Positions 29,138 through 39,560 are shown, numbered from the stretch's first letter. The stretch is 64,000 bases of DNA from Rhodoferax sp. (GCF_030646845.1 NZ_JAUSLE010000004.1:105552-169551); one strand, 5' to 3'. Numbers and translations are program-made. The notes: generated by a model from the sequence alone, not told the origin.

Positions 29138-29465
29138 AGTGTGGCGCCTATCCTGGGCGCTATGGCATCGGCCCGTCTTGGTGTTTGAAACACCGAGTCA
29201 GTCAAAGGCAGATGGGGTACAAAAGTGGAACGTTGCGCAGAGGCATTGTTCCCAGCAAGGTGCTGGCATTGTGGGCAACTGACGCTCCACAACAAACTGC
29301 ATTGTCGCACGAGCGGGGGATTTCGCCCTGAGCAGGCCCAAAACCCGGCCTGAACTGCCGCAATGAGCCTATTCGCAACAGTCTGTTAACGAGGCTGTTC
29401 ACGGGCGCCTGCAACTGGGAGAATCTCACAGGCGGACCGAATAAGTAACTGGGGGACTGTGTTTG
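29138..29465. other. Divergent spacer between rhlE and the DUF1631 gene
   Basis: No gene is supportable. The only distinct element is the near-perfect palindrome CTTGGTGTTTGAAACACCGA (29177-29196, with the symmetric G at 29197), about 40 bases upstream of rhlE. With a one-base centre it looks like a protein-binding site rather than a hairpin. Confidence 0.5.
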
Positions 29466-31661
29466 ATGAAGAAATTTCTGCTTCGACGCATCGGTGTGGC
29501 GGATGACCGGTCCGGTGTTCGCCCGTCACTGCATGACTGCCTTGAGGTGGTGCTGCAGCAGGCAGATACCCTGATGGGTGAGGTACTCGAGGGCCTGGCC
29601 ACTTCGATCACCCAGAAAAAGGGCAAGGAAAAGGGAAGTTTTGGTGATCGTGCGCCCGCCAACAAGCTCGCCATCGATTCGCTGTGCAGCCAGGCGTCCG
29701 CTGTCAAAAAGACATTCGCGGCGCAGTTGCGGCTAGGCATCTACAACAGTGGGTCGCAGGATTTCGCCGAGCAAACGCTGGTCCGTTTTGAGGATCTGCA
29801 GTTGCTCGACAGCCGACAGATCGATGCCAGCATTGAATTTGCCATGGTCCAGCAGGAAGTCTCCCGATGTGTTGACGACGTGCTTCCGGCGCTGAATGCA
29901 CTGATCAGCAATCTGTTGGGCTGGATCACGGTACAGCCGCAGCTGAACCCCCTGAAACCGGAGGTTTTTGTTCGTGCACTGCAGGCCTGCCTGCTCCAGC
30001 ATGTACCCGATGAACAGGGCCGATCCGCGCTGATCATGCCCGCCGCCGGACTGCTCGGCGTCAGTCTTCACCAGCTTTACCGGGAAATCTGCGTGTGGTT
30101 GCGGTCGCAGGGCGTTGAGGCAGCCACTCCGGTGGGAACCCCTGTTGGCGGTGGCAGCCTGGCGAAGGGGAAGGGCGCCGAGACCTCGGTTGCGCGCACA
30201 TTGCTGACGTTGGACAAACTCCGAAAACTGCTGTCGGGTGAGCTGGACGGCGGTTCGGGAAATTCAAGTCTTCGGGATTTCACGCACACCGTGCCAGCCT
30301 CCTATGTGGCGCTGGAGGACATGAAGCTGGTCGAGCCCATGATGCGACGCCTGGCGCAGCGGGCCAGTCTGCCGTCGGACGACGGAGTCAATCCGGATAT
30401 GTTCGCGCAGCAGATCGTGCGGGAACCAACCCAGGGCAAGCAGCTGGGCAAGCAACTGGGTGAGGAAGTGGTTCGCATGATGGTCGACAACCTCATGCAG
30501 GACGACCGGCTGCTGCCCAAGGTGCGCGACCTCATCAAGACGCTGGAGCCAGTGCTGCTGGCGCTCTCCCGGGCCGACGCACGTTTTTTCAGCGAACGGC
30601 AGCACCCGGCACGCCAGTTTCTGGACCGGCTCACCCACCGCAGCCTGGCGTACACGTCCGAGAACGACGAGGGTTTCTTCCGGTTTCTCAAGTCTATTTC
30701 CGATGCTGTTGGCGTTTTGACGAGTGGAGATGGCGATTCAGCCGCGTTTGCGCAGCTGTTGCGCGAACTGGAGGCCGGCTGGGGTCGCGATGAAACGGTA
30801 CAGCGCCAGCAGCAGGAGGAAGCGGCTCTTGCGCTACAGCATGCCGAGCAAAGAAACCTGCTGGCGCAGCGCTGGGCCGACGACTTTCATGAACGCCAGA
30901 AGAACAAGGACATTCCTGAACTGGTGGCCGGCTTTCTGCGCGGGCCCTGGGCGCAGGTGGTGGCGCAATCCCAGTTGGGGTGTGCCGATGGCAGCGCTGA
31001 TCCGGGCGGTTATCTGGCCTTGGTGGACGACCTGCTCTGGAGTGTGCAACTCCGTCTGACCCAGCGCAACCGGGCCCGGCTTGTGCAGATGGTGCCCAAC
31101 TTGCTGGTCACGCTGCGTCAGGGCCTGCAGCTCATTCAGTACCCGGAGGATCGCATACCGGCCTTTTTTGACGCATTGATCTCGGTGCATGAAAAGGCCT
31201 TCGAAGGCCATCCAGTCAGGCCTGTGGCCCGGCCCGCAGATCAGTCGCCTCAAGAAAGTGTCGAGATGATGGAGGACGCCGGCTTCGATGATGCCGCTGA
31301 GTTCTGGGTCGCGGATGATGAGGCCCAGGAGTCCGGTTATCTGCCAGACGATGCCGAGCGACCGGGTGAGACTGTTCAGCGTCCCTGGTCCGTGGGGGAC
31401 CTCAATACCGGGGTGTGGGTCGAATTGATCGTGAATGGGGTCTGGTTGCGTGCGCAACTGACCTGGGCCAGTCCGCACCGAACCCTGTTCATGTTCGTCT
31501 CACGCGGCGGTCTGGCTCATTCGATGTCACGCCGCACCATGGAGCGCCTGCGCATGCGGGGCTCTATCCGCTTCGTATCAGACGGTCATGTGGTTGACAA
31601 TGCGCTGGATGCGGTGGCTCAGAGCGCTTTGCAGAATGATCTGGGCCAGGTGAGTCAATAG
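29466..31661 (+). CDS. DUF1631 family protein
   Basis: A 731-residue, largely helical cytoplasmic protein that I recognise as the DUF1631 family of beta- and gammaproteobacteria; function unknown. Visible blocks include LHDCLEVVLQQADTLMGEVL, KLLSGELDGG, the central MRRLAQRASLPSDDGVNPDM region, and a C-terminal small-barrel-like part WSVGDLNTGVWVELIVNG to FMFVSRGGLAHSMSRRTMER that resembles a PilZ-type fold. That similarity is an impression only. GGGGGA precedes the ATG. The linker between residues 205 and 225 is Gly/Ser/Thr-rich. Confidence 0.75.
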   Translation: MKKFLLRRIGVADDRSGVRPSLHDCLEVVLQQADTLMGEVLEGLATSITQKKGKEKGSFGDRAPANKLAIDSLCSQASAVKKTFAAQLRLGIYNSGSQDFAEQTLVRFEDLQLLDSRQIDASIEFAMVQQEVSRCVDDVLPALNALISNLLGWITVQPQLNPLKPEVFVRALQACLLQHVPDEQGRSALIMPAAGLLGVSLHQLYREICVWLRSQGVEAATPVGTPVGGGSLAKGKGAETSVARTLLTLDKLRKLLSGELDGGSGNSSLRDFTHTVPASYVALEDMKLVEPMMRRLAQRASLPSDDGVNPDMFAQQIVREPTQGKQLGKQLGEEVVRMMVDNLMQDDRLLPKVRDLIKTLEPVLLALSRADARFFSERQHPARQFLDRLTHRSLAYTSENDEGFFRFLKSISDAVGVLTSGDGDSAAFAQLLRELEAGWGRDETVQRQQQEEAALALQHAEQRNLLAQRWADDFHERQKNKDIPELVAGFLRGPWAQVVAQSQLGCADGSADPGGYLALVDDLLWSVQLRLTQRNRARLVQMVPNLLVTLRQGLQLIQYPEDRIPAFFDALISVHEKAFEGHPVRPVARPADQSPQESVEMMEDAGFDDAAEFWVADDEAQESGYLPDDAERPGETVQRPWSVGDLNTGVWVELIVNGVWLRAQLTWASPHRTLFMFVSRGGLAHSMSRRTMERLRMRGSIRFVSDGHVVDNALDAVAQSALQNDLGQVSQ

Positions 31662-31744
31662 CGCTGATCCGGGGGGCGGCCGCGTGAAAACGGGCCAAGC
31701 GGGGATAATGCGGTATTTACCTCCAGAACTACCTCGCAAGACCA

Positions 31745-33406
<1,662 letters not shown>

Positions 33407-33448
33407 TCGGTAACGGTGACGCGTTCATGCGTGACGGCATGGACGACG

Positions 33449-34771
33449 TCAGGCTCTGAGCAACCTTCGCCGGACCAGTTCAATATGGTTGCGCAGGGCG
33501 TATAGCTCGTCCGCATACGACAAGGGCACGGTGATCTTGCCCACGCGCGTTTCCAGCTTGTTCAGTTCATCGACCAGACTCGGCGCCGAGTCCGGGCTTT
33601 GATTGGCACGGTCTTCGATTTCACGCAACTGCCTGTACCAGCGAAAAACCCGGGAACGGATTCTGAACTCGTACAGGGGCGGCACGATACGGCTCAGAGG
33701 CAGCAGAATTGCAATGATGATGCCCAGTGCCAGCCACATGCGCTCCACCAGATTTGCATAGGAAAAAGGCAGGTAGCGCTGCAGCATGGGCACGCCGTCG
33801 CGCATGGCGCGCTCAGCCTCTTTGGACAGGGGAAATTCGGTATTGGCCGCATTGGGGAATTCGCGGGCACGGCTGAACCAGCCGGCCAGGCCGTGCAAGC
33901 CCAGTGACGCCTGGGAGAAGAGTTGCAGCACGGCCGGATGCACAGTGTCCCGAGCCAACAGCGTCGTGGTAGGGGCCACCAGCCGCACGTCCTGGGCCGG
34001 AATGTCATTGGCCAGGTCGACGACACCGCGCGGCAGCGTCACCGGCGTCAAAAACGCGAAACGGCGCGAGTAGGCTTCGCTCTGCGCAAAATCCATCAGT
34101 TTCACACCGGGCGTCTGCAGCAGCATTTGGACCATGAGCGATTCGGGCGCCGAGGCGAATACCAGCGCATCCAGCTCGCCGTTCAAAAACGCCACGGTGG
34201 CCGGTGTCTGCTCCAGCCGGGACAGCGTCATGGCGCTGTCGTCAACGTGGTTGATCTCGAATAATTTGTCCATCAAGCTGGGCACGCCGCTGCCCGCGGT
34301 GCCCACATTGATGCGCAGGCCTTTGAGCTGGGTCAGTGCATTCAGGGTGGCATCCTTGGTTACTTTCTGCGCGGCTTCTGCGCGATAGAACAGCCACACG
34401 GGTTCGACGAACAGGCTTCCCAGCGAGACAAGCCCTTCGTGGCCACTGGTGGGCACAGCACTGCTGCCGCCCTGAACAAAACCGATGTCCGCCTTGCCCG
34501 TCGCCAGCCATTCAAGATTCTGTGACGAGCCTTCGCTGGGCAGAAGCTGCACCTCAATGCCGTAGGCGGCCATGGCCTTGGCATAGCGCTTTCCGAATTC
34601 TTCATAGGCACTCTGGGCGGGTCCGGTGGCCAGCGTCACGTGTCTGGACGGCGTCGGGTCAAGCCACCAGTACGCCAGCGCCAGCAACGCGATGGTCAAC
34701 AGGACAAACGGGCCTGCCGAGGTCAGCATCTCGCGCAATGACAGCAGTGTGTAGCGGATGGATTTGGGCAT
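33449..34771 (-). CDS. TAXI-family TRAP-type solute-binding protein, membrane-anchored
   Basis: A 440-residue protein with an N-terminal membrane helix (FVLLTIALLALAYWWL) instead of a cleavable signal. The periplasmic TAXI/NMT1-type domain follows: VTLATGPAQSAYEEFGKRYA, LEWLATGKADIGFVQGGSSA, RINVGTAGSGVPSLMDKLFE. Near residue 345 a second helix (LALGIIIAILLPLSRIVPPL) leads to a cytoplasmic coiled-coil tail of about 80 residues. No TRAP permease genes are adjacent, so it may be a sensor or scaffold, or it may work with a distant permease. Ligand unknown. Confidence 0.8.
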   Translation of the reverse strand: MPKSIRYTLLSLREMLTSAGPFVLLTIALLALAYWWLDPTPSRHVTLATGPAQSAYEEFGKRYAKAMAAYGIEVQLLPSEGSSQNLEWLATGKADIGFVQGGSSAVPTSGHEGLVSLGSLFVEPVWLFYRAEAAQKVTKDATLNALTQLKGLRINVGTAGSGVPSLMDKLFEINHVDDSAMTLSRLEQTPATVAFLNGELDALVFASAPESLMVQMLLQTPGVKLMDFAQSEAYSRRFAFLTPVTLPRGVVDLANDIPAQDVRLVAPTTTLLARDTVHPAVLQLFSQASLGLHGLAGWFSRAREFPNAANTEFPLSKEAERAMRDGVPMLQRYLPFSYANLVERMWLALGIIIAILLPLSRIVPPLYEFRIRSRVFRWYRQLREIEDRANQSPDSAPSLVDELNKLETRVGKITVPLSYADELYALRNHIELVRRRLLRA

Positions 34772-34792
34772 GGTGTGCGATGTCGTGGCGAG

Positions 34793-35851
34793 TCAGGGAG
34801 CGGCAGGGGCGGACAGGTCATACGCAGCGGGCCAGCTCATGCCGCCCGAGCTGGCGCCCCTCGCGGCCAGCACCGCACGCACTACCGCGCGTGCGGTGAC
34901 CTCGGCCGCCAGGGTGCTCAGCAGCAGCATGCCGGCTGGCCTGCCCGCTTTGCCGGTTCCCAACGCGAACAAGGTGTCTCCGTCGGACATGGTGTGCACC
35001 GGGTTGATCGTACGGGCCAGTCCGTCGTGTGCCACCTGGGCCAAGCGGTGTGCCTGGGCCTTGGTCAGAATAGCGTCGGTGGCAATCACGCCGATCGTGG
35101 TGTTGGTGCCCGCCAGCACCGGCTTTGGCGCCTGGCCGGCCAGGATGGCGTCGCGGGCGTTGAGCAGTGACAGACCATCCTGCGTTCTGGCACCCGCAAG
35201 AACCTGCCCGGTAGCGGGGTTGATGACGTCACCCATGGCGTTGCAGGCGATGATGGCGCCGACCGTGATGCCGTCGACTGTGACGGAGGCGGTGCCGATA
35301 CCGCCGCGCATGGCGCGCTCCAGGCCAAAGACTTTGCCGACCAGTGCCCCAGCACCGGCGCCGACATTGCCTTCTGCAGGTGCGTTGTGGCTGGCGGCGA
35401 CGCAAGCCTGGTAGCCGGCCTGGGCGTCAGGCCGGATTCTGGCGTCGCCCACAGGCAGATCAAACAGTACGGCGGCAGGCACGATGGGAACGAGACCGAA
35501 ACCCACTCTCAATCCGATGTTGTTCTCTTCCAGCCACTGCATCACGCCGCTGGCCGCATCGAGCCCCCAGGCGCTGCCGCCGGCCAGTGTGATGGCGTGC
35601 ACCTGGTCTACCAGGTTGGAAGGGTGCAACAGGTCAGTTTCGCGCGTGCCGGGCGCGGCGCCGCGCACGTCCACGCCGGCCACGGCGCCGTCGCGCGTGA
35701 TGATCACCGTGCAGCCGGTGGGGCGGCGTGCGTCGGTGAAGTGGCCGACCTCAATGCCGGCGACATCGGTGATGGAGCCCCCGGAGCCGGCCAGGGCAAC
35801 GCCAGGCGCTTGGTCAGATTCAGGAGGCCGGGAATGCGGGTCTGTGGACAT
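34793..35851 (-). CDS. P1-family peptidase (DmpA/NylC-type N-terminal nucleophile hydrolase)
   Basis: A 352-residue self-processing hydrolase related to L-aminopeptidase D-Ala-esterase and 6-aminohexanoate oligomer hydrolase. The chain should cleave itself before the nucleophile Thr251 in LAGTN-TTIGVIATDA (Asn250/Thr251). Other blocks are GGSAWGLDAASGVMQWL, EGNVGAGAGALVGK and IACNAMGDVINPATGQ. The likely action is on N-terminal amino acids of small peptides or amides; the substrate is unknown. It is 21 bases upstream of the TAXI protein gene on the same strand. Confidence 0.88.
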   Translation of the reverse strand: MSTDPHSRPPESDQAPGVALAGSGGSITDVAGIEVGHFTDARRPTGCTVIITRDGAVAGVDVRGAAPGTRETDLLHPSNLVDQVHAITLAGGSAWGLDAASGVMQWLEENNIGLRVGFGLVPIVPAAVLFDLPVGDARIRPDAQAGYQACVAASHNAPAEGNVGAGAGALVGKVFGLERAMRGGIGTASVTVDGITVGAIIACNAMGDVINPATGQVLAGARTQDGLSLLNARDAILAGQAPKPVLAGTNTTIGVIATDAILTKAQAHRLAQVAHDGLARTINPVHTMSDGDTLFALGTGKAGRPAGMLLLSTLAAEVTARAVVRAVLAARGASSGGMSWPAAYDLSAPAAP

Positions 35852-35860
35852 AGCGTTTCA

Positions 35861-36049
35861 TTATCCACGCGCTCCCGGGGATGGCTTGCGCCAAAGCAGC
35901 AGCCCGGACAGTCCGAGAAACAGCATGGAGCCGAAACCCCACACCCAGGCGTAGCCAATCATGTCACCCCAGGGCACCAGGGCATAAACCACGCCGAGAA
36001 TGGCCCAGACGATGGCGATGGGGACGATCAGCCAGAAATCTTCATTCAT
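35861..36049 (-). CDS. Small two-helix membrane protein of the oxidase-like locus
   Basis: A 62-residue protein with two hydrophobic segments (LIVPIAIVWAILGVVYALV and YAWVWGFGSMLFLGLSGLLL) and a basic C-terminus. No family is recognised. It starts 18 bases after the subunit I stop, on the same strand, so it is probably an accessory subunit comparable in size to CcoQ or other small oxidase subunits. That role is an inference from position only. Confidence 0.65.
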   Translation of the reverse strand: MNEDFWLIVPIAIVWAILGVVYALVPWGDMIGYAWVWGFGSMLFLGLSGLLLWRKPSPGARG

Positions 36050-36067
36050 GTGTTTGCTCCCTGAGCG

Positions 36068-37765
36068 TTAGTGCGCCGATCCGTTGCCCGTAACGGTGAC
36101 GGGTAGCGTCTGCATCAGCTCAAAGCCGATCGCCGAGAAGGCGTACATCGCGATCACGATCACCCCGATCGAAATCGGCCCGACCCAGGCCTTGAGCCCG
36201 GGTCGCACCAGCGTGCCGCCCCAGGACACGGTCAGGCTGGCGCCTGGCGGTGCAACGGTTGAAGCCAGCTTGTGGCGCGCCGGAAACAGGGACACGGCAA
36301 TGCCGGTGGCGAACACACTTAAAGCGGCGGCCATGAGGGCGCCGCCAATGGCCACCGTGACCATCAACCCTTGCCACAGCGCGGGCGCCTGATTCTGGTA
36401 GCTCACATTCATCACCCGACGCGGCACGCCCAGGTAGCCGGCCGTGATGCCAGCCGCTCCAAACACCAGCAGACCGGCAAACGCCAGCCAGGGCATCCAG
36501 CGCAGCAGCTCCGGGCGCCACAGCGCTCGCCCGCCGATGGCCGGCAACATCACCGACAGGGCGGCCAGCAGTGTCATGCTCACGGTACCCAGAGTGAAGA
36601 AGTGGAAGTAGCCCGGCACAAAGAAGGTGTCGGACAACAGTGGTGCGAGTTGCGCCTGAATCAGTACAAAGGCAAACACCAGGCCCAGTCCCATGCTCAG
36701 TACCGCTACGCCCATTGCCGCCATCGCCGGGTGACGCCAGGGCAGCAGCCGGAGCCAGCCGAACAGTCCTGCGCCTTTTTCCCCAGCGCCCTGGGCGCGG
36801 GCGTGAACTTCAAGGGACGCTACGATGATGAGAAAAGCGGTGAGGGTAGGCACGCTGACGAACAGCGACAAGATCGATCCGCCGATTTGAACCGCCTTGG
36901 GTAAATTTGGCTCCAGAAACATGTGGTACAGCGAGGTCGGTGGCACAAAGATCAGGTACATCGAGAACACGATTTTGGAGAATCGCTCGCCGAACACCGA
37001 CTTGACGCCGGTGAGCACCTGCATCAGCACGTACCAGAGAATCACCGTGGCCATCAGGGGCAGGTAATGCATGTTGTGAAAGACGATGTGCCAACGGGTG
37101 CCATGACTGGTCGGGAAAGGCCCGAGGCCGAGCGCCCACAAAACGCCCGGCGTGAAGGTGTACAAGGCGGCAAAGCCGGTCACCATCAAAAACCCGGCCC
37201 AGGTAAACAGGGCAAACCCAAGCGCGCTCAAGCGTTCCTGCTGACCGCGCCAGCGCGGGCGCAGCAGGGTCACGATGGCGCAGGCGGGCAGGGCCATCAG
37301 CCCCAGCGCCAACGACAGGTAACCCAGGTTGAACAACAGCAGGTCGCCCGGCTTGTCAATGGCTATTTCCGGCGCACCGTTGTAAAGCAGTGGCGTACCG
37401 GTGAGTGAACCCGCCATGCTCAGGCCCAGGCCGGCGAGCATCAGCGCGAAGCCGACCCACGCCAGGCGTGGCCACGCCAACCCGTTGCCGCGTTCGGTGC
37501 TGGCAAAGCCCAGCAGCAGCGCGGCCTGCGTGGTGAATAACCAGTAGAAGAAGATGCTGACGCCGTGCACCGTCAGAAACCGGTAGCCGGTGTTGGGAAT
37601 TGCGCTCAACAGTCCGCCGCGCACCAGGGCGGTCGCCAGGCCGGCGACGATGCCGATGGCCAGCGCCAGCAGCGCGACAGCCGCCATGCTGTTGAGCAGG
37701 CGCCGGTCACCGGGTGGCAGGCCTGCAAAGCGCTCCGTGTAGTTGGGTGTGTGTGCCATGCTCAT
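36068..37765 (-). CDS. Heme-copper oxidase-like subunit I, B-type, with altered active-site ligands
   Basis: A 565-residue protein with about thirteen membrane helices, closest by eye to ba3-type (B-family) subunit I. Low-spin haem ligands are conserved: His67 (TVHGVSIFF) and His388 (VPGYFHFF). The helix VI pair His230/Tyr234 (FHNMHY) matches the HPxVY ligand/cross-link site. However, the helix VII His-His pair reads Tyr280-His281 (TSLYHMFLEP), and the high-spin haem His of the VPGHFH motif is Tyr386. CuA electron entry is intact in the partner subunit, whose stop overlaps this start (ATGA). It may be an oxidase, an NO reductase relative, or an electron-transfer protein. Confidence 0.8.
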   Translation of the reverse strand: MSMAHTPNYTERFAGLPPGDRRLLNSMAAVALLALAIGIVAGLATALVRGGLLSAIPNTGYRFLTVHGVSIFFYWLFTTQAALLLGFASTERGNGLAWPRLAWVGFALMLAGLGLSMAGSLTGTPLLYNGAPEIAIDKPGDLLLFNLGYLSLALGLMALPACAIVTLLRPRWRGQQERLSALGFALFTWAGFLMVTGFAALYTFTPGVLWALGLGPFPTSHGTRWHIVFHNMHYLPLMATVILWYVLMQVLTGVKSVFGERFSKIVFSMYLIFVPPTSLYHMFLEPNLPKAVQIGGSILSLFVSVPTLTAFLIIVASLEVHARAQGAGEKGAGLFGWLRLLPWRHPAMAAMGVAVLSMGLGLVFAFVLIQAQLAPLLSDTFFVPGYFHFFTLGTVSMTLLAALSVMLPAIGGRALWRPELLRWMPWLAFAGLLVFGAAGITAGYLGVPRRVMNVSYQNQAPALWQGLMVTVAIGGALMAAALSVFATGIAVSLFPARHKLASTVAPPGASLTVSWGGTLVRPGLKAWVGPISIGVIVIAMYAFSAIGFELMQTLPVTVTGNGSAH

Positions 37766-38478
37766 ACCACCTCAATCGTTGCCTGCATCATGTCGTGCGC
37801 CTGACCGCAGTAGACCGTGCAATGCATCAGGTATCGCCCTGGTTTTCGAAATGTCAGCTCGGTCTGCGAGAGTTGGCCTGGCTGCAGGCGCATCATTCGC
37901 CCTCCCTTGCCGAACTGAATGGACGCGCCATGGGTGATGTCCAGTGCCATCATTTTGAAACGGTAGGGTTGGCCCGCGTCCAGACGCAACACATTGGGCA
38001 GGTAATACCACTTGCCGGCTGTCATCAGGACGTCGATGGGCGCAAGGCCGACTGTCGTGACGGCGGCGTCGCCGTTTGCGGCGTGCGAGTCGGCTGGCAG
38101 GGCGATGTTTTGCATGTCATGGCCGGCGTGCGGATCGTCGTGCTGATCCGCCACGGCGGCGAGCCGGCGCGGGTACACGCTGCCATCGGGCATGCGGTAG
38201 CGCTCACTGAATTCAGCGGTGAGCCGACTGAACTCCCTGGAGTCCGGCCCTGTGGCTGGCGCACCGTGACCGCCATGACCGCCACTGGCGACAGGCTGCT
38301 CGTTGAGTTGGACGGCCTCTGGGGCGTGTGTCCCGTCGTGCGCAGCGTCAAGCCCGAGCAGTGCCAGCGGTCCGGGGGCCGCGCCATAGGCCGCCCACAG
38401 TCCGTACAGACTGACACCGCCAAAGCCGGTGGCGGCAACAAAGGCGCGCCGGGTGGTGAAGTGCGTGGTATTGCTCAT
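37762..38478 (-). CDS. CuA-domain cytochrome oxidase subunit II-like protein, Tat-type signal
   Basis: A 238-residue protein starting with a twin-arginine motif (TTRRAFVAATGFGG) and a single hydrophobic segment, so it is exported or anchored. A low-complexity His/Gly-rich region (GGHGGHG; DDPHAGHDM) follows. The cupredoxin domain carries a full set of CuA ligands: His183 (DITHGASIQ), Cys220, Cys224, His228 and Met231 (HCTVYCGQAHDMM), in the ba3-like form without the Glu of CxExC. It delivers electrons to subunit I, whose start it overlaps by four bases. Confidence 0.85.
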   Translation of the reverse strand: MSNTTHFTTRRAFVAATGFGGVSLYGLWAAYGAAPGPLALLGLDAAHDGTHAPEAVQLNEQPVASGGHGGHGAPATGPDSREFSRLTAEFSERYRMPDGSVYPRRLAAVADQHDDPHAGHDMQNIALPADSHAANGDAAVTTVGLAPIDVLMTAGKWYYLPNVLRLDAGQPYRFKMMALDITHGASIQFGKGGRMMRLQPGQLSQTELTFRKPGRYLMHCTVYCGQAHDMMQATIEVV

Positions 38479-38492
38479 GGACGGTGTCTCAA

Positions 38493-38966
38493 TCAGTAGG
38501 ATTGGTACACGGATGAGCCACCGCCGCGCTGCACCAGCAACACGCCATACGGGTCTTTGCGGCCAGCGTAGGCGGGGCCGTCCATGCCGGGGGAGCCAAT
38601 CGGCATGCCCGGCACGGCCAGGCCCAGCGCTTTGGGGCGCTCCTTGAGAAGTCGGCGGACCTCACGCGCGGGCACGTGGCCTTCGAGCACGTAGCCGTCG
38701 ACGAGCGCGGTGTGGCAGGAACCAAATTTGTCGGCCAGCCCGAGTTGGCGCCGCTGGGCAGCTTTGGCGGCGTCACTGATGTCGTAGGTCTTGACCTGAA
38801 AACCATTGGACTCCATGTGGGTGACCCAGTCGTGGCAGCAGCCGCAGGTCGGGGTTTTCCAGACTTCGACCAGCGGCTTGGTTTGAGTTAGTCCGCTCAG
38901 TGGCGATGCGAGGAAGGCGGTGCCGAGCAGCGCGGCAGCGGCGTGGAGGAGGGTGCGTCTTTGCAT
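38493..38966 (-). CDS. DUF411 family exported metal-binding protein
   Basis: A 157-residue protein with an N-terminal export signal beginning MQRRTLLHAAAALLG and a DUF411 domain: VEVWKTPTCGCCHDWVTHM (CxxxxCC-type metal site), GSCHTALVDGYVLEGHVPA and GLAVPGMPIGSPGMDG. DUF411 proteins are periplasmic and often linked to copper handling. It lies 14 bases upstream of the CuA subunit gene, so copper supply to that oxidase-like complex is a reasonable inference. A longer frame upstream (to 39110) has no signal and crosses a repeat, so the later ATG is used. Confidence 0.87.
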   Translation of the reverse strand: MQRRTLLHAAAALLGTAFLASPLSGLTQTKPLVEVWKTPTCGCCHDWVTHMESNGFQVKTYDISDAAKAAQRRQLGLADKFGSCHTALVDGYVLEGHVPAREVRRLLKERPKALGLAVPGMPIGSPGMDGPAYAGRKDPYGVLLVQRGGGSSVYQSY

Positions 38967-39017
38967 GAGGGGTCCTCGGATTTGATCAACTTCCAGGTGA
39001 TCTTGATTTGTATGAAA

Positions 39018-39072
39018 AGTGCCATTAGCCCTCGTCAGAATTGGGCTAGTAGCTACTAATTTGATAGCATTT
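39018..39072 (+). repeat. Interspersed comamonad-type repeat, copy G (intergenic)
   Basis: AGTGCCATTAGCCCTCGTCA is followed by GGGCTAGTAGCTACTAATTT and GATAGCATTT. It lies about 50 bases upstream of the DUF411 start, inside the likely promoter region of the oxidase-like operon. Confidence 0.7.
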
Positions 39073-39149
39073 AAGGGAGCTTGCCGGAGGCGGCGCTTGC
39101 GCTTTGGCAACCGCCATCGGTCGTCTCCGGACGAACCACGGGTACCGGT

Positions 39150-39560
39150 TCAGGAAATCGGTGGTTTCAGGCGCGGCGCCGGCGTAGCGCTGGCAAACTG
39201 GATGCCGCCTCGCGGCTGCAGCAAAGGGGGCCGGGTGACGTGAACATTGCGGCCCATGGCGGACGGCACAGCAGTTGTGTGGCAAATCTGGCAGTCACGG
39301 CAGTCGCTGCAGTCGCCATGGTCTGCCAGCCCGGCGGTGTTCAGGCTGGCATCCGGGGCCGCAACGGCATCATGGCATTCGCTGTGGGATCGCCCTGAAT
39401 TTATGGAATAACTGGCCCCAGCCCCCGCGGAATATGCGGGAGTAGCTATATTTTGCATAGCAGATGAGTGCCCGGAAGCCATCTCCATCGCCATCGCATC
39501 GCCGACCCAGCCGCGCAGGGGCAGCAAGGCAATCATGAGGGCGAGAAGCAGCACACGCAT
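39150..39560 (-). CDS. Cys/His-rich exported protein, unknown function
   Basis: A 136-residue protein with a clear signal peptide (MRVLLLALMIALLPLRGWVG, cleavage probably after AMA). The mature part has many small residues, several Met/His pairs, and a Cys cluster CSDCRDCQICHTT preceded by HSECHD. Such spacing suggests metal binding, likely copper given the neighbours. I do not recognise a named family with confidence. It lies upstream of, and on the same strand as, the DUF411-CuA-subunit I genes, separated by about 180 bases and a repeat. Confidence 0.6.
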   Translation of the reverse strand: MRVLLLALMIALLPLRGWVGDAMAMEMASGHSSAMQNIATPAYSAGAGASYSINSGRSHSECHDAVAAPDASLNTAGLADHGDCSDCRDCQICHTTAVPSAMGRNVHVTRPPLLQPRGGIQFASATPAPRLKPPIS

